Source: CBDUMN01 sp965368335
GTDB taxonomy: Bacteria > Pseudomonadota > Alphaproteobacteria > Rhodospirillales > JAPHRK01
Assembly: GCA_965368335.1 (NCBI GenBank)
Contig: CBDUMN010000131.1
Span: 1-7,909 of the forward strand
Direction: 5' to 3'
DNA: 7,909 nucleotides
This document shows positions 1-5,728 of the stretch, piece by piece. Position 1 is the stretch's first letter. Every line of letters starts with the position of its first letter. A model generated the notes under the pieces. It was given only the letters and a program-made list of their open reading frames with translations, searched no databases and had not been told where the DNA came from. The position numbers and the translations under genes were made by a program.

Positions 1-2
1 CC

Positions 3-161
3 ATTGAAGGAAGGAGCCCGTTAATTGACGGTTTCGGGCTTATCGCCTTTGCGAGTTTGTTCCCCATGATGTCGGTCATGGGATACGCCATGTTGACCAC
101 ATGGCTGAAAAAGCGCCACGATGAGAAGGAAGAGGAAACGATACAATGCGCCTCAAATTGA
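3..161 (+). CDS. 3' end of a membrane protein, probably DUF1538-family cation/proton antiporter subunit (partial)
   Basis: An open frame enters from the left edge and gives 52 residues before TGA at 159-161. The visible part has a short loop with the residues SPLIDGFGLIAFASLFPMM, a hydrophobic segment running on to about residue 33, and a basic then acidic cytoplasmic tail (KKRHDEKEEE). This looks like the C-terminal end of a DUF1538 multi-spanning protein, whose last helix typically follows a DGFGLIA-like stretch. DUF1538 proteins include the UmpA/UmpB pair reported as a Na+(Li+,K+)/H+ antiporter in Halomonas. The gene overlaps the PII-like gene by 16 bp, and that gene's ribosome-binding site lies inside this tail, which suggests translational coupling. 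The family call rests on a short fragment and on the PII-like neighbour, which I recall as common beside DUF1538 genes. Any other polytopic protein with a charged tail remains possible. Confidence 0.6.
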   Translation: MEGRSPLIDGFGLIAFASLFPMMSVMGYAMLTTWLKKRHDEKEEETIQCASN

Positions 162-496
162 TTGTCGCTCTGGTGAACGATGAGCGAACCGATATTGTTG
201 TCGATGCCGCCCGCGAAAAAGGGGCGACGGGAGCGACCATTATCACTAGTGTTCGTGGCGAAGGGTTGAAACCTCAGAAAACTTTTCTGGGGCTCGATCT
301 GGCGGGTCAGCGGGATGTGGTCTTGTTTATCGTCGCCGAAGAAATGTCTCGTGAAATTCTCGAAGAAATCGGGCGGGTGGGCGAGTTCGATGCCGAGGCG
401 GGCGCCGGGGTGGCTTTCGAGCTTTCCATTGATGACGCCGTCGGCATGAAAACCCAATTGCCAACCCTTTTGGAAGAAATTGAGGATACAGTATGA
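146..496 (+). CDS. Divergent PII-like (GlnB/GlnK-fold) signalling protein
   Basis: This 116-residue protein has the size and the beta-alpha-beta repeat pattern of PII proteins. A first strand (residues 3-10) is followed by a helix (14-25), then the GATGATIITSVRGEG segment that leads into the T-loop in GlnB, and a second half starting with VVLFIVAEE. Classical PII proteins are cytoplasmic trimers that bind ATP/ADP and 2-oxoglutarate and regulate transporters and enzymes. Here the T-loop is short and has no tyrosine, so GlnD-type uridylylation at Tyr51 is not expected. The B-loop GDGK is replaced by GAGV (residues 86-89), so the nucleotide-contacting lysine is missing. A purine-rich ribosome-binding site (AGGAAGAGGA, 128-137) supports ATG at 146. 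It overlaps the upstream membrane gene by 16 bp and the CBS gene by 4 bp (ATGA). I infer that it regulates the upstream transporter rather than nitrogen assimilation. Confidence 0.85.
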   Translation: MRLKLIVALVNDERTDIVVDAAREKGATGATIITSVRGEGLKPQKTFLGLDLAGQRDVVLFIVAEEMSREILEEIGRVGEFDAEAGAGVAFELSIDDAVGMKTQLPTLLEEIEDTV

Positions 497-915
497 GCGA
501 GCAATCTTCCGCCCCCGCCTTCGTGCGGGTCAGCGATGTCATGACGCCATCGGTTCGCACCGTTGAGCGCACCGCGACGGTTCTGGGTGCGATTAAGGAC
601 ATGCGCCAGCATCGGGTCAGCTCTCTCGTCGTTGAGCGACGCGACGAAACCGATGAGTTCGGCGTTCTTACCGTCACCGACGTAGCTAAGAAAGTGGTGG
701 CCCAAGGCAAGGCGGCCGACCGGATTTACGTTTATGAAGTGATGAGTAAACCGGTGCTGACGGTGGCGGCTGAGATGAATATCGTTTACGCCATCCGACT
801 GTTGGTCCAGTTCGACGTTTCCCGCGCCGTGGTGACCGACCATGAGCGCAAGCCGGTAGGGATCGTCACCCTGCGCGACATGGTGCTGCGTCATGCGCCG
901 GAAGAGGAAAGCTAA
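493..915 (+). CDS. Stand-alone two-CBS-domain protein
   Basis: This 140-residue protein is almost entirely a tandem CBS pair (Bateman module). CBS1 spans about residues 11-72, opening with VSDVMTPSVRTV and closing with GVLTVTDVAKKV. CBS2 spans about 78-135, opening with VYEVMSKPVLTV and closing with GIVTLRDMVLR. No enzymatic or DNA-binding domain is attached. CBS pairs bind adenosine nucleotides (AMP, ATP, SAM) or other ligands and gate transporters, channels and enzymes. The GIVTxRD signature at the end of each repeat is typical of nucleotide-binding versions. The start overlaps the PII-like stop codon (ATGA, 493-496), so the two are probably made by coupled translation. The context suggests a second sensory subunit for the upstream membrane protein. 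No partner can be proven from sequence, but the domain call is firm. Confidence 0.92.
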   Translation: MSEQSSAPAFVRVSDVMTPSVRTVERTATVLGAIKDMRQHRVSSLVVERRDETDEFGVLTVTDVAKKVVAQGKAADRIYVYEVMSKPVLTVAAEMNIVYAIRLLVQFDVSRAVVTDHERKPVGIVTLRDMVLRHAPEEES

Positions 916-918
916 CCG

Positions 919-1401
919 ATGAACGGGCGTACGGCGGACAATGAGCTCAGGGAAGTGGCTTTGGCTGAAACCCGGAGGCTCTTAGAGACCAATGTCGCTG
1001 GAATGCTGGCGATGGCCATGGTGGAAAAAAGCAGCCATCCTTACGTTTCACTGGCTACTTTCGCTCTTACCTCCAAAGGGGAGCCGTTATTTCTTCTCTC
1101 TGATCTCGCCGACCATACGCGCAATCTCAAGGCCGACTGGCGGGCTTCTCTGATGGTTGAGGAAGCCTCTCATCTCAAGAACCCGCAAACCGGTTTGCGC
1201 TCCACCTTGGTGGGAACCGTGACCCTAAGCGACGATTTGGAGCATCGCTCGGCCTATCTGAAAAAGCATCCAAGCGCGGGCAAGTATGCCGGGTTTGCCG
1301 ATTTCAATGTTTATCGGATGACCGTTGAAATGGTCCATTTCGTCGGTGGATTCGGGGAAGCTATTTGGTTTGATGGAGAGGCGCTGAAAGAGGTATTTTA
1401 A
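919..1401 (+). CDS. HugZ-like pyridoxamine 5'-phosphate oxidase-fold protein (short form)
   Basis: This 160-residue protein has the FMN-binding split-barrel fold of the pyridoxamine-phosphate oxidase superfamily. It matches the HugZ-type subgroup: PYVSLATFAL (41-50), FLLSDLADHTRNL (58-70), STLVGTVTL (95-103), KYAGFADFNVYRM (122-134), and HFVGGFGEAIW (140-150), which is characteristic of that group. HugZ proteins bind and degrade haem or take part in haem/iron use. Many members have an extra C-terminal DUF2470 domain, absent here, so this is the short form and haem degradation cannot be assumed. ATG lies 3 bp after the CBS gene stop, with GAGGAAA (904-910) as ribosome-binding site inside the previous gene. 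It is therefore the last gene of the unit and is followed directly by a terminator. Its functional link to the PII-like and CBS genes is unclear and may be only co-transcription. Confidence 0.85.
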   Translation: MNGRTADNELREVALAETRRLLETNVAGMLAMAMVEKSSHPYVSLATFALTSKGEPLFLLSDLADHTRNLKADWRASLMVEEASHLKNPQTGLRSTLVGTVTLSDDLEHRSAYLKKHPSAGKYAGFADFNVYRMTVEMVHFVGGFGEAIWFDGEALKEVF

Positions 1402-1427
1402 TTTTTTCTTAAGTCTTCAGACAAACG

Positions 1428-1467
1428 AAAATGGGCCCGGCAAAGCCGAGCCCATTTTGTTTTTTTC
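1428..1467. terminator. Strong intrinsic terminator between convergent genes
   Basis: A 9-bp perfect stem AAAATGGGC (1428-1436) / GCCCATTTT (1450-1458) carries, after one mismatch, a further CGGC/GCCG stem around an AAA loop. On the + strand it is followed by GTTTTTTTC, so it ends the four-gene + strand unit. On the - strand the RNA reads GCCCATTTTCGTTTGTC after the stem, a weaker U-rich tract. It probably also serves pckA, whose stop is 12 bp away. Confidence 0.88.
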
Positions 1468-1479
1468 TTTATTGTCCGC

Positions 1480-3093
1480 TTAAGCCTTTGGGCCGCAGGC
1501 GACCAAGGACTTGCCTTCGGCCGTATCGGTGAAGCGCTCGAAGTTGTCGGCGAACAGGCCAGCCAGTTTTTTGGCTTTGCCGTGCCACTCATCGCCGTTC
1601 GAGTAGGTCTCAATCGGATTGAGAATGCCGTTTTCAACGCCAGGCAGAGCCGTCGGAATGGCTAGGTTGAAGTAGTCCAGATCGGCGGCTTCGGCATCTT
1701 CGATGGAGCCATCGAGAATGGCGTCGATGATGGCCCGGGTGGCCTTGATGGAAATTCGATCCCCGGTGCCGTTCCAGCCGGTATTGACCAGATAGGCCTG
1801 GGCACCGGAAGCTTCCATCCGCTTGGTCAGCACCTCGGCGTATTGGGTCGGGTGCAGGGTCAGGAAGGCCGCGCCGAAGCAGGACGAGAAGGTCGGAGTC
1901 GGCTCGGTGATGCCGCGCTCGGTGCCCGCCAGCTTAGAGGTATAGCCCGAAAGGAAGTAATACCGGGTCTGCTCCGGGGTCAGCTTGGCGACCGGGGGCA
2001 AAACGCCGAAAGCGTCGGCGGTCAGGAAGATCACCTTGTTGGCGTGGCCAGCTTTGGAAACCGGCTTGACGATATTGTCGATGTGGTGGATCGGATAGGA
2101 AACGCGGGTGTTCTCCGTTTTCGATCCATCGTCGAAATCGATGGATTTGTCGTCACGCACGGTAACGTTTTCAAGCAGCGCATCGCGACGGATGGCCTTG
2201 AAAATATCCGGCTCGTTTTCTTCGCGGAGGTTGATCGTCTTGGCGTAGCAGCCGCCCTCGAAGTTGAACACGCCGTTGTCGTCCCAGCCGTGCTCGTCGT
2301 CGCCGATGAGCGCCCGTTTGGGGTCGGTGGAAAGCGTCGTTTTGCCGGTGCCCGACAGACCGAAGAAAACGGCCACGTCGCCGTCTTTGCCTTCGTTGGC
2401 CGAGCAGTGCATGGAGGCGATGCCTTTAAGCGGCAGCAGGTAGTTCATCATGGAGAACATACCCTTCTTCATTTCGCCGCCATACCAGGTGCCGCCGATG
2501 AGCTGCATCTTTTCGGTGAGATTGAAGGCCACGAAGTTTTCCGAGTTGAGGCCGTGATCCTGCCAGTTCGGATTGGTGGTCTTGGCGCCGTTCATCACGA
2601 TGAAGTCGGGCTTGAAGGTTTTCAGTTCTTCGTCCGTCGGACGGATGAACATGTTTTTGACGAAGTGGGCCTGCCAGGCGACTTCCATGATGAAGCGGAC
2701 GGAGAGCCGGGTGTCTTCGTTGGCGCCGCAGAAGGTGTCGACGACGAACAGGCGCTTGCCGGAAAGCTGCTTGGAGACCAGATCTTTCAGATCGTCCCAG
2801 ACTTCGGTGGAAATGGGTTTGTTGTCGTTCTTGCCCTGATCGGACCACCAGACAGTGTCTTTGGTGGTATCGTCCTTGACGATATATTTGTCCTTGGGCG
2901 AGCGGCCGGTGAAAATGCCGGTGTTGACGGAAACGGCGCCAAGCTCGGTTACCGTTCCGGCTTCGTATTCGATTTCAAAGCCGGACTTGGTTTCTTCGTC
3001 GTAAAGCAAGTCGTAGGAAGGATTATAGACAATTTCGGCAACGTCGGTGATGCCATAGGCCTGAAGATCCAAGTCTGCAGGAACAGCCGCCAT
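1480..3093 (-). CDS. pckA: Phosphoenolpyruvate carboxykinase (ATP), EC 4.1.1.49
   Basis: Catalyses oxaloacetate + ATP to PEP + CO2 + ADP, the first committed step of gluconeogenesis from TCA-cycle intermediates, in the cytosol. The 537-residue product matches the usual length (about 540 in E. coli) and is very similar to that enzyme. Visible motifs are substrate-binding RSPKDKYIV (from 64), the lysine in YGGEMKKGMFS (about 204-214), histidine in MHCSAN (about 229), the P-loop GLSGTGKTTLS (245-255), the metal-binding kinase-2 motif LIGDDEHGW (262-270), AFGVLPPVAKLT, and the adenine/metal region LAGTERGITEPTPTF. All key residues are intact. The frame opens further upstream at a TTG (3108). I chose ATG at 3093 because a GGAG ribosome-binding site lies 6 bp before it, inside the extra five codons. 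It is monocistronic, with its own promoter and shared terminator. Confidence 0.98.
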   Translation of the reverse strand: MAAVPADLDLQAYGITDVAEIVYNPSYDLLYDEETKSGFEIEYEAGTVTELGAVSVNTGIFTGRSPKDKYIVKDDTTKDTVWWSDQGKNDNKPISTEVWDDLKDLVSKQLSGKRLFVVDTFCGANEDTRLSVRFIMEVAWQAHFVKNMFIRPTDEELKTFKPDFIVMNGAKTTNPNWQDHGLNSENFVAFNLTEKMQLIGGTWYGGEMKKGMFSMMNYLLPLKGIASMHCSANEGKDGDVAVFFGLSGTGKTTLSTDPKRALIGDDEHGWDDNGVFNFEGGCYAKTINLREENEPDIFKAIRRDALLENVTVRDDKSIDFDDGSKTENTRVSYPIHHIDNIVKPVSKAGHANKVIFLTADAFGVLPPVAKLTPEQTRYYFLSGYTSKLAGTERGITEPTPTFSSCFGAAFLTLHPTQYAEVLTKRMEASGAQAYLVNTGWNGTGDRISIKATRAIIDAILDGSIEDAEAADLDYFNLAIPTALPGVENGILNPIETYSNGDEWHGKAKKLAGLFADNFERFTDTAEGKSLVACGPKA

Positions 3094-3190
3094 TTTGGTC
3101 TCCGTCAATCATTTGGTTTTGGAAGAACGACACGCGGGCTTTTGGAACACCGCTTTAAAAACCAGCATTTCCGGGAGCCACAAGGCGCAC

Positions 3191-3219
3191 ACAATATTGT
3201 CTGAGGGTCGGAATATCAA
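3191..3219 (-). promoter_or_regulatory. Candidate sigma-70-type promoter of pckA with overlapping palindromes
   Basis: On the - strand a -35 box TTGATA (3214-3219) and a -10 box TATTGT (3191-3196) are separated by exactly 17 bp, placing a transcript start about 90 bp before the pckA ATG. The -10 box lies inside the perfect palindrome ACAATATTGT (3191-3200). The -35 box overlaps the inverted repeat CAATA-4-TATTG (3217-3230). The centres of the two repeats are 28 bp apart, close to three helical turns. This looks like a promoter under the control of a dimeric regulator, but the regulator is unknown. Confidence 0.5.
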
Positions 3220-3251
3220 TAGGCATATTGGTCATACCGGGCAGGCAGTGG

Positions 3252-3268
3252 GCTATCCCATGGATAGC
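3252..3268. repeat. Inverted repeat upstream of the pckA promoter
   Basis: Arms GCTATCC and GGATAGC (7 bp each, perfect) flank a 3-bp CAT centre. The repeat is centred about 43 bp upstream of the -35 box of the pckA promoter on the - strand. That position suits an activator or upstream operator. It is not followed by a T-tract in either direction, so it is not a terminator. Confidence 0.5.
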
Positions 3269-3438
3269 TCTATAAGTGTGGGGCTGCGACGGCGCTGAAA
3301 GCGAGAGCGGCAGGTGGGTGTTTCGACTGGGAAACCGCTATTGAATCAATAAATTACCGGGATGGCGTAGTGCGATTCGCCGGTTTAATAAAATGGTCCG
3401 GTTGGTTGACTGTTAGGGCGCCAAACAGCGCATATTTT

Positions 3439-4065
3439 TTATGGTCGCAGCCCTTTTAACAACCCATCGATAACCATTTCGACGGTTTTATCGGGGCAGG
3501 CTTGTACGCCGGGGGCCCAGGCGGTGTTCATTGCGACAACGCCATAGACGGCTTGAAAAAGACTGTCGGTGATCAGGTGCGGATCGTCGCGCCGAACGTC
3601 ACCGTTTTCGATGGCGTTTTTCACCAACTCTTCAAGCATCGAGCGCATGCGCATGATGCTCGGTGTGCGGCTTAGGCACTCGGGGCAGTCGCTGCGGGCC
3701 TGGCGGATAAGAAAGCTGACCCGGAAATGGTCGGGGCGCTCGAACCAGTAGCGGGCATAACCTTTCAAGACGGCGGCCAGACAATCGAGCGGCGTCTGGC
3801 ACCCTTTGGATGCGATATCTTTAAAAGCGGCTTCCAGATTGTCGAAATCTTCACGCCAGATTTCGGAAAACAGATCGGTTTGACTGGGAAAGTAGAGATA
3901 GAGCGTTCCCGGCGAGTAACCCAATTCGGCGGCCAGCTTGCGCATGGAGACGTTTTCCAAGCCCCGCTCGGCGAACAACTGGCGAGCCGTCTCGACGATG
4001 CGTCGCTTAAGCGCCGCCTGTTCTTCGGCGCTGCGCGCTCGTTTTCTGGTGCCGGTTGCGTTCAT
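3439..4065 (-). CDS. TetR/AcrR-family transcriptional regulator
   Basis: This 208-residue protein has the standard TetR size and layout. A basic N-terminus is followed by the three-helix DNA-binding domain (about 18-65), with helix 1 RRIVETARQLFAERG and the helix-turn-helix VSMRKLAAELGYSPGTLYLYF, which is the family signature. The rest is a helical ligand/dimerisation domain. It holds a CPEC pair (127-130) plus Cys89, Cys95 and Cys190, which leaves open a thiol- or metal-based signal. The frame opens at a TTG (4074), but ATG at 4065 is preferred because TetR N-termini are short and the palindromic operator then stays wholly outside the gene. No clear Shine-Dalgarno sequence precedes either start. 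It lies 33 bp downstream of msrP on the same strand. It probably represses itself through the palindrome at 4076-4097; other targets cannot be told from sequence. Confidence 0.93.
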   Translation of the reverse strand: MNATGTRKRARSAEEQAALKRRIVETARQLFAERGLENVSMRKLAAELGYSPGTLYLYFPSQTDLFSEIWREDFDNLEAAFKDIASKGCQTPLDCLAAVLKGYARYWFERPDHFRVSFLIRQARSDCPECLSRTPSIMRMRSMLEELVKNAIENGDVRRDDPHLITDSLFQAVYGVVAMNTAWAPGVQACPDKTVEMVIDGLLKGLRP

Positions 4066-4075
4066 GCAAAACAAG

Positions 4076-4097
4076 ATAGATGAACGCGTTCATCTAT
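4076..4097. promoter_or_regulatory. Perfect 22-bp palindrome, probable TetR operator
   Basis: Half-sites ATAGATGAACG and CGTTCATCTAT form an uninterrupted 22-bp palindrome in the 33-bp gap between the msrP stop and the tetR ATG. Size, perfect symmetry and position are those expected of an autoregulatory TetR operator. A -10-like TAGAAT on the - strand (4096-4101) abuts it, so the predicted tetR start point lies inside the palindrome and a bound dimer would block initiation. No good -35 is seen. It has no T-tract after it, which argues against a terminator. Confidence 0.75.
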
Positions 4098-4098
4098 T

Positions 4099-5055
4099 CT
4101 AGTGGTTTTTGCTTAAATCCATGCCCGCATAGAGCTGTCCTACTTCTTCGTCATAACCGTTGAACATATGGGTTTTCCGGCGGAGGAAATCACCGATTCG
4201 CCGCTCTTTACTCTGGCTCCAGCGCGGATGATCGACCTCGGGGTTGACGTTGGAATAGAAGCCGTATTCGCGCGGGTTGGCCATGTTCCAGGATGTCTGG
4301 GGCATGGTTTCGGTGAGCCGGATGCGGACGATGGATTTGATCGACTTGAAGCCATATTTCCAGGGAACGACCAGCCGAATCGGCGCGCCGTTTTGACCGG
4401 GGAGTATCTGATCGTAAATGCCGACCGACAGGATGGTCAGGGGGTGCAGCGCCTCGTCGAGCCGCAGGCCTTCGCGATAGGGCCAGTTAAGGACGGCGCG
4501 GGTCTGGCCGGGCATCCGCTCGGGATCGACCAAAGTTTCGAACGCCACATATTTCGCTTTGCCCGTTGGCTCGACTTCACGAAGTAAATTTCCAAGTTCG
4601 AAACCGATCCAGGGCACCACCATGGACCAGGCTTCAACGCAGCGCATACGGTAGATGCGCTCTTCCAGAGGATAGCGTTTGAGTAGATCGTCGATGCCGA
4701 AGGTCTTTGGGTTCCCGACCTCCCCATCGACCGTCACGGTCCAGGGGCGGGTGATCAGTTTGTCGGCGTTTTCCGCCGGGTCTTCCTTGCCTGTGCCAAG
4801 CTCATAAAAATTGTTGTAGCTGGTCACGGCGTCGAAAGATGTTTTTTCTTCGTCGGTCGAATAACGGCCACGGGTGACCATTTCGCCGAATGCCGAGGCT
4901 TTGGCCTCGCGTGGCAGCAATAGCGAAGGGGCGACAGCGGCGATTGAGCCTGCAATAGCGGCGGTCTTTAAGAAATCACGGCGCTTCTGGTAGACGCCCC
5001 AGGGGGTGATCTCCGAGGATTTGGGGGTGGAACGTTTGTTCAATTTAATCAGCAT
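4099..5055 (-). CDS. msrP: Protein-methionine-sulfoxide reductase catalytic subunit MsrP (YedY family)
   Basis: Periplasmic molybdenum-cofactor enzyme that reduces methionine sulfoxide in envelope proteins after oxidative or chlorine stress, normally fed electrons by the membrane haem protein MsrQ. The 318-residue product has a twin-arginine signal (RRDFLK, residues 25-30), a hydrophobic stretch and an AKA cleavage site near residue 53. The core follows E. coli MsrP closely: SYNNFYELG, PLEERIYRMRCVEAWSMVVPW with the molybdenum-ligand cysteine at about 139, YVAFETL, GLRLDEALHPLT, PQTSWN and EYGFYSNVNPEVDHPRWSQ. ATG at 5055 was chosen because GGGA lies 8 bp upstream and the resulting Tat N-region is of normal length. 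ATG at 5067 is also possible, and the frame extends to 5124. msrQ usually follows msrP, but here tetR follows, so MsrQ is absent locally. Confidence 0.96.
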   Translation of the reverse strand: MLIKLNKRSTPKSSEITPWGVYQKRRDFLKTAAIAGSIAAVAPSLLLPREAKASAFGEMVTRGRYSTDEEKTSFDAVTSYNNFYELGTGKEDPAENADKLITRPWTVTVDGEVGNPKTFGIDDLLKRYPLEERIYRMRCVEAWSMVVPWIGFELGNLLREVEPTGKAKYVAFETLVDPERMPGQTRAVLNWPYREGLRLDEALHPLTILSVGIYDQILPGQNGAPIRLVVPWKYGFKSIKSIVRIRLTETMPQTSWNMANPREYGFYSNVNPEVDHPRWSQSKERRIGDFLRRKTHMFNGYDEEVGQLYAGMDLSKNH

Positions 5056-5155
5056 GACTTTTCCCATAGAAACCAAACTTCGACCGGTATAGTGATATCT
5101 CAGTTTCGGTGAAAAAGTTTTCAAGCCGAGTCACTTTAACGTGAGGAGAGACCCA

Positions 5156-5377
5156 ATGGGGGAAGCCGAGGCCTATGAAACGCGCATCGAAGAGTTGGAG
5201 ATCCGGGTCGCCCACCAGGAAAGCCAGATCGAAGAGCTGAATAAGGCCCTGTTTGACCATTGGCGGTTAATCGATGAGTTAACCAAGAAGCTTAAGCACC
5301 TGAACGATAAAGTTTCGATGATTGATGAAAGGGTTCCCTCCAACCCTGGTGACGAACCGCCGCCTCCACATTACTAA
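5156..5377 (+). CDS. slyX: SlyX family protein
   Basis: This 73-residue acidic protein is mostly one coiled coil: heptad-like residues from YETRIEELEIRV through QIEELNKALFDHWRLIDEL to about residue 60. It ends in the sequence PPPPHY, the hallmark C-terminus of SlyX. SlyX is a small cytoplasmic protein of unknown molecular function, widespread in proteobacteria. A GTG at 5141 opens the frame, but GAGGAG (5143-5148) placed 7 bp before ATG 5156 makes the latter the real start. It is transcribed divergently from msrP across about 100 bp. A -10-like TATAGT occurs at 5088-5093 on the + strand, but no good -35 box accompanies it, so the promoter is unassigned. Confidence 0.9.
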   Translation: MGEAEAYETRIEELEIRVAHQESQIEELNKALFDHWRLIDELTKKLKHLNDKVSMIDERVPSNPGDEPPPPHY

Positions 5378-5380
5378 TAA

Positions 5381-5397
5381 CCGACTTTATTTGTCGG
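5381..5397 (+). terminator. Weak hairpin after slyX
   Basis: CCGAC (5381-5385) and GTCGG (5393-5397) form a 5-bp stem around TTTATTT, directly after tandem slyX-frame stop codons (TAATAA). It is followed by ATATTTCTATT, which is U-rich but interrupted. It may be a weak or partial intrinsic terminator, so some read-through into the next gene is possible. Confidence 0.35.
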
Positions 5398-5406
5398 ATA
5401 TTTCTA

Positions 5407-5434
5407 TTGACAGGCAAAATTCCTCTGATAAGCT
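5407..5434 (+). promoter_or_regulatory. Candidate promoter for the 50-aa protein gene
   Basis: A consensus -35 box TTGACA (5407-5412) is followed after 16 bp by TAAGCT (5429-5434), a moderate -10 match. It lies just after the slyX hairpin and about 60 bp upstream of the next gene's ribosome-binding site. The perfect -35 is the main evidence; the -10 assignment is less certain. Confidence 0.5.
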
Positions 5435-5500
5435 AGCCTTAATACCTGATCAAATAAGTTGGTCTTTAGGACCGGCAAGGAGAGACGGAAGGAGCGCGAC

Positions 5501-5653
5501 ATGACGGAATATGCGACCTATTACATCAGCCCCCGGGGTGAGCTTTATCTTTGCGATCCCAAAGGAGCCTGCCACAAGGCCGATGAAAAGGAATGGCTTG
5601 CCGTCTGGCGCAACAATCCGGAAATCACTCTGCAACTGGCAGCCCAGCGTTAA
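5501..5653 (+). CDS. Small protein of unknown function (50 aa)
   Basis: I do not recognise this protein. It starts MTEYATYYISPRGELYLCDP and has 50 residues, with two cysteines (Cys18 and Cys24), a WLAVWRNNPEI segment, and no transmembrane helix or signal peptide. The short strand-like N-terminal half followed by a helix-like half suggests a tiny folded domain. An excellent ribosome-binding site (GGAAGGAG, 5487-5494) stands 6 bp before ATG 5501, and the unit has its own TTGACA-type promoter and a strong terminator. These signals make it a real, probably well-expressed gene. The open frame extends in-frame upstream to 5459, but that extension would run through the ribosome-binding site and is rejected. 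Its neighbours (slyX, diguanylate cyclase) give no functional hint. Confidence 0.8.
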   Translation: MTEYATYYISPRGELYLCDPKGACHKADEKEWLAVWRNNPEITLQLAAQR

Positions 5654-5728
5654 TCCCTTTCCCCTGGACCGCTAAAGAGGAGACGACAGTCTAGCTTATT
5701 AGAAATCCTACCCCCCCCTCGGGACCTC

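Larger units (their letters stand above)
3094..3438. other. 345-bp intergenic region between tetR and pckA (pckA leader and control region)
   Basis: No convincing gene is seen here; the small open frames on the + strand lack a ribosome-binding site and family resemblance. Besides the pckA promoter it holds an inverted repeat at 3252-3268 (GCTATCC-CAT-GGATAGC), a small ATTGA-A-TCAAT repeat at 3340-3350, and a weak CTGTT/AACAG hairpin (3410-3428) just downstream of tetR. The last lacks a U-tract, so no clear tetR terminator is visible. Confidence 0.6.

Noticed and set aside
307..894. Long - strand open frame opposite the PII-like and CBS genes
   Set aside because: Antisense shadow of two genes with clear family motifs; its own translation is low-quality and rich in His/Arg.
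1843..3204. Long open frame (453 codons) on the + strand across pckA
   Set aside because: It is the antisense shadow of pckA: composition is the reverse reading of a conserved enzyme, with no ribosome-binding site or domain.
3406..3434. TTGACT with CGCATA/CATATT as a + strand promoter
   Set aside because: It would read antisense into tetR with no gene ahead, and the -10 match is poor.
5096..5124. TTGAAA with GAGATA as a - strand promoter for msrP
   Set aside because: The -35 box is fair but the -10 box matches poorly at every reasonable spacing, so the msrP promoter is left unassigned.
5665..5674. Ten-base TGGACCGCTA also present near 7869
   Set aside because: A single 10-mer match is expected by chance in a window of this size, and no flanking similarity exists.
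5711..5718. Run of eight C as a possible phase-variation tract
   Set aside because: It lies between a stop codon and a terminator, not in a gene or promoter spacer, so slippage would have no obvious effect.
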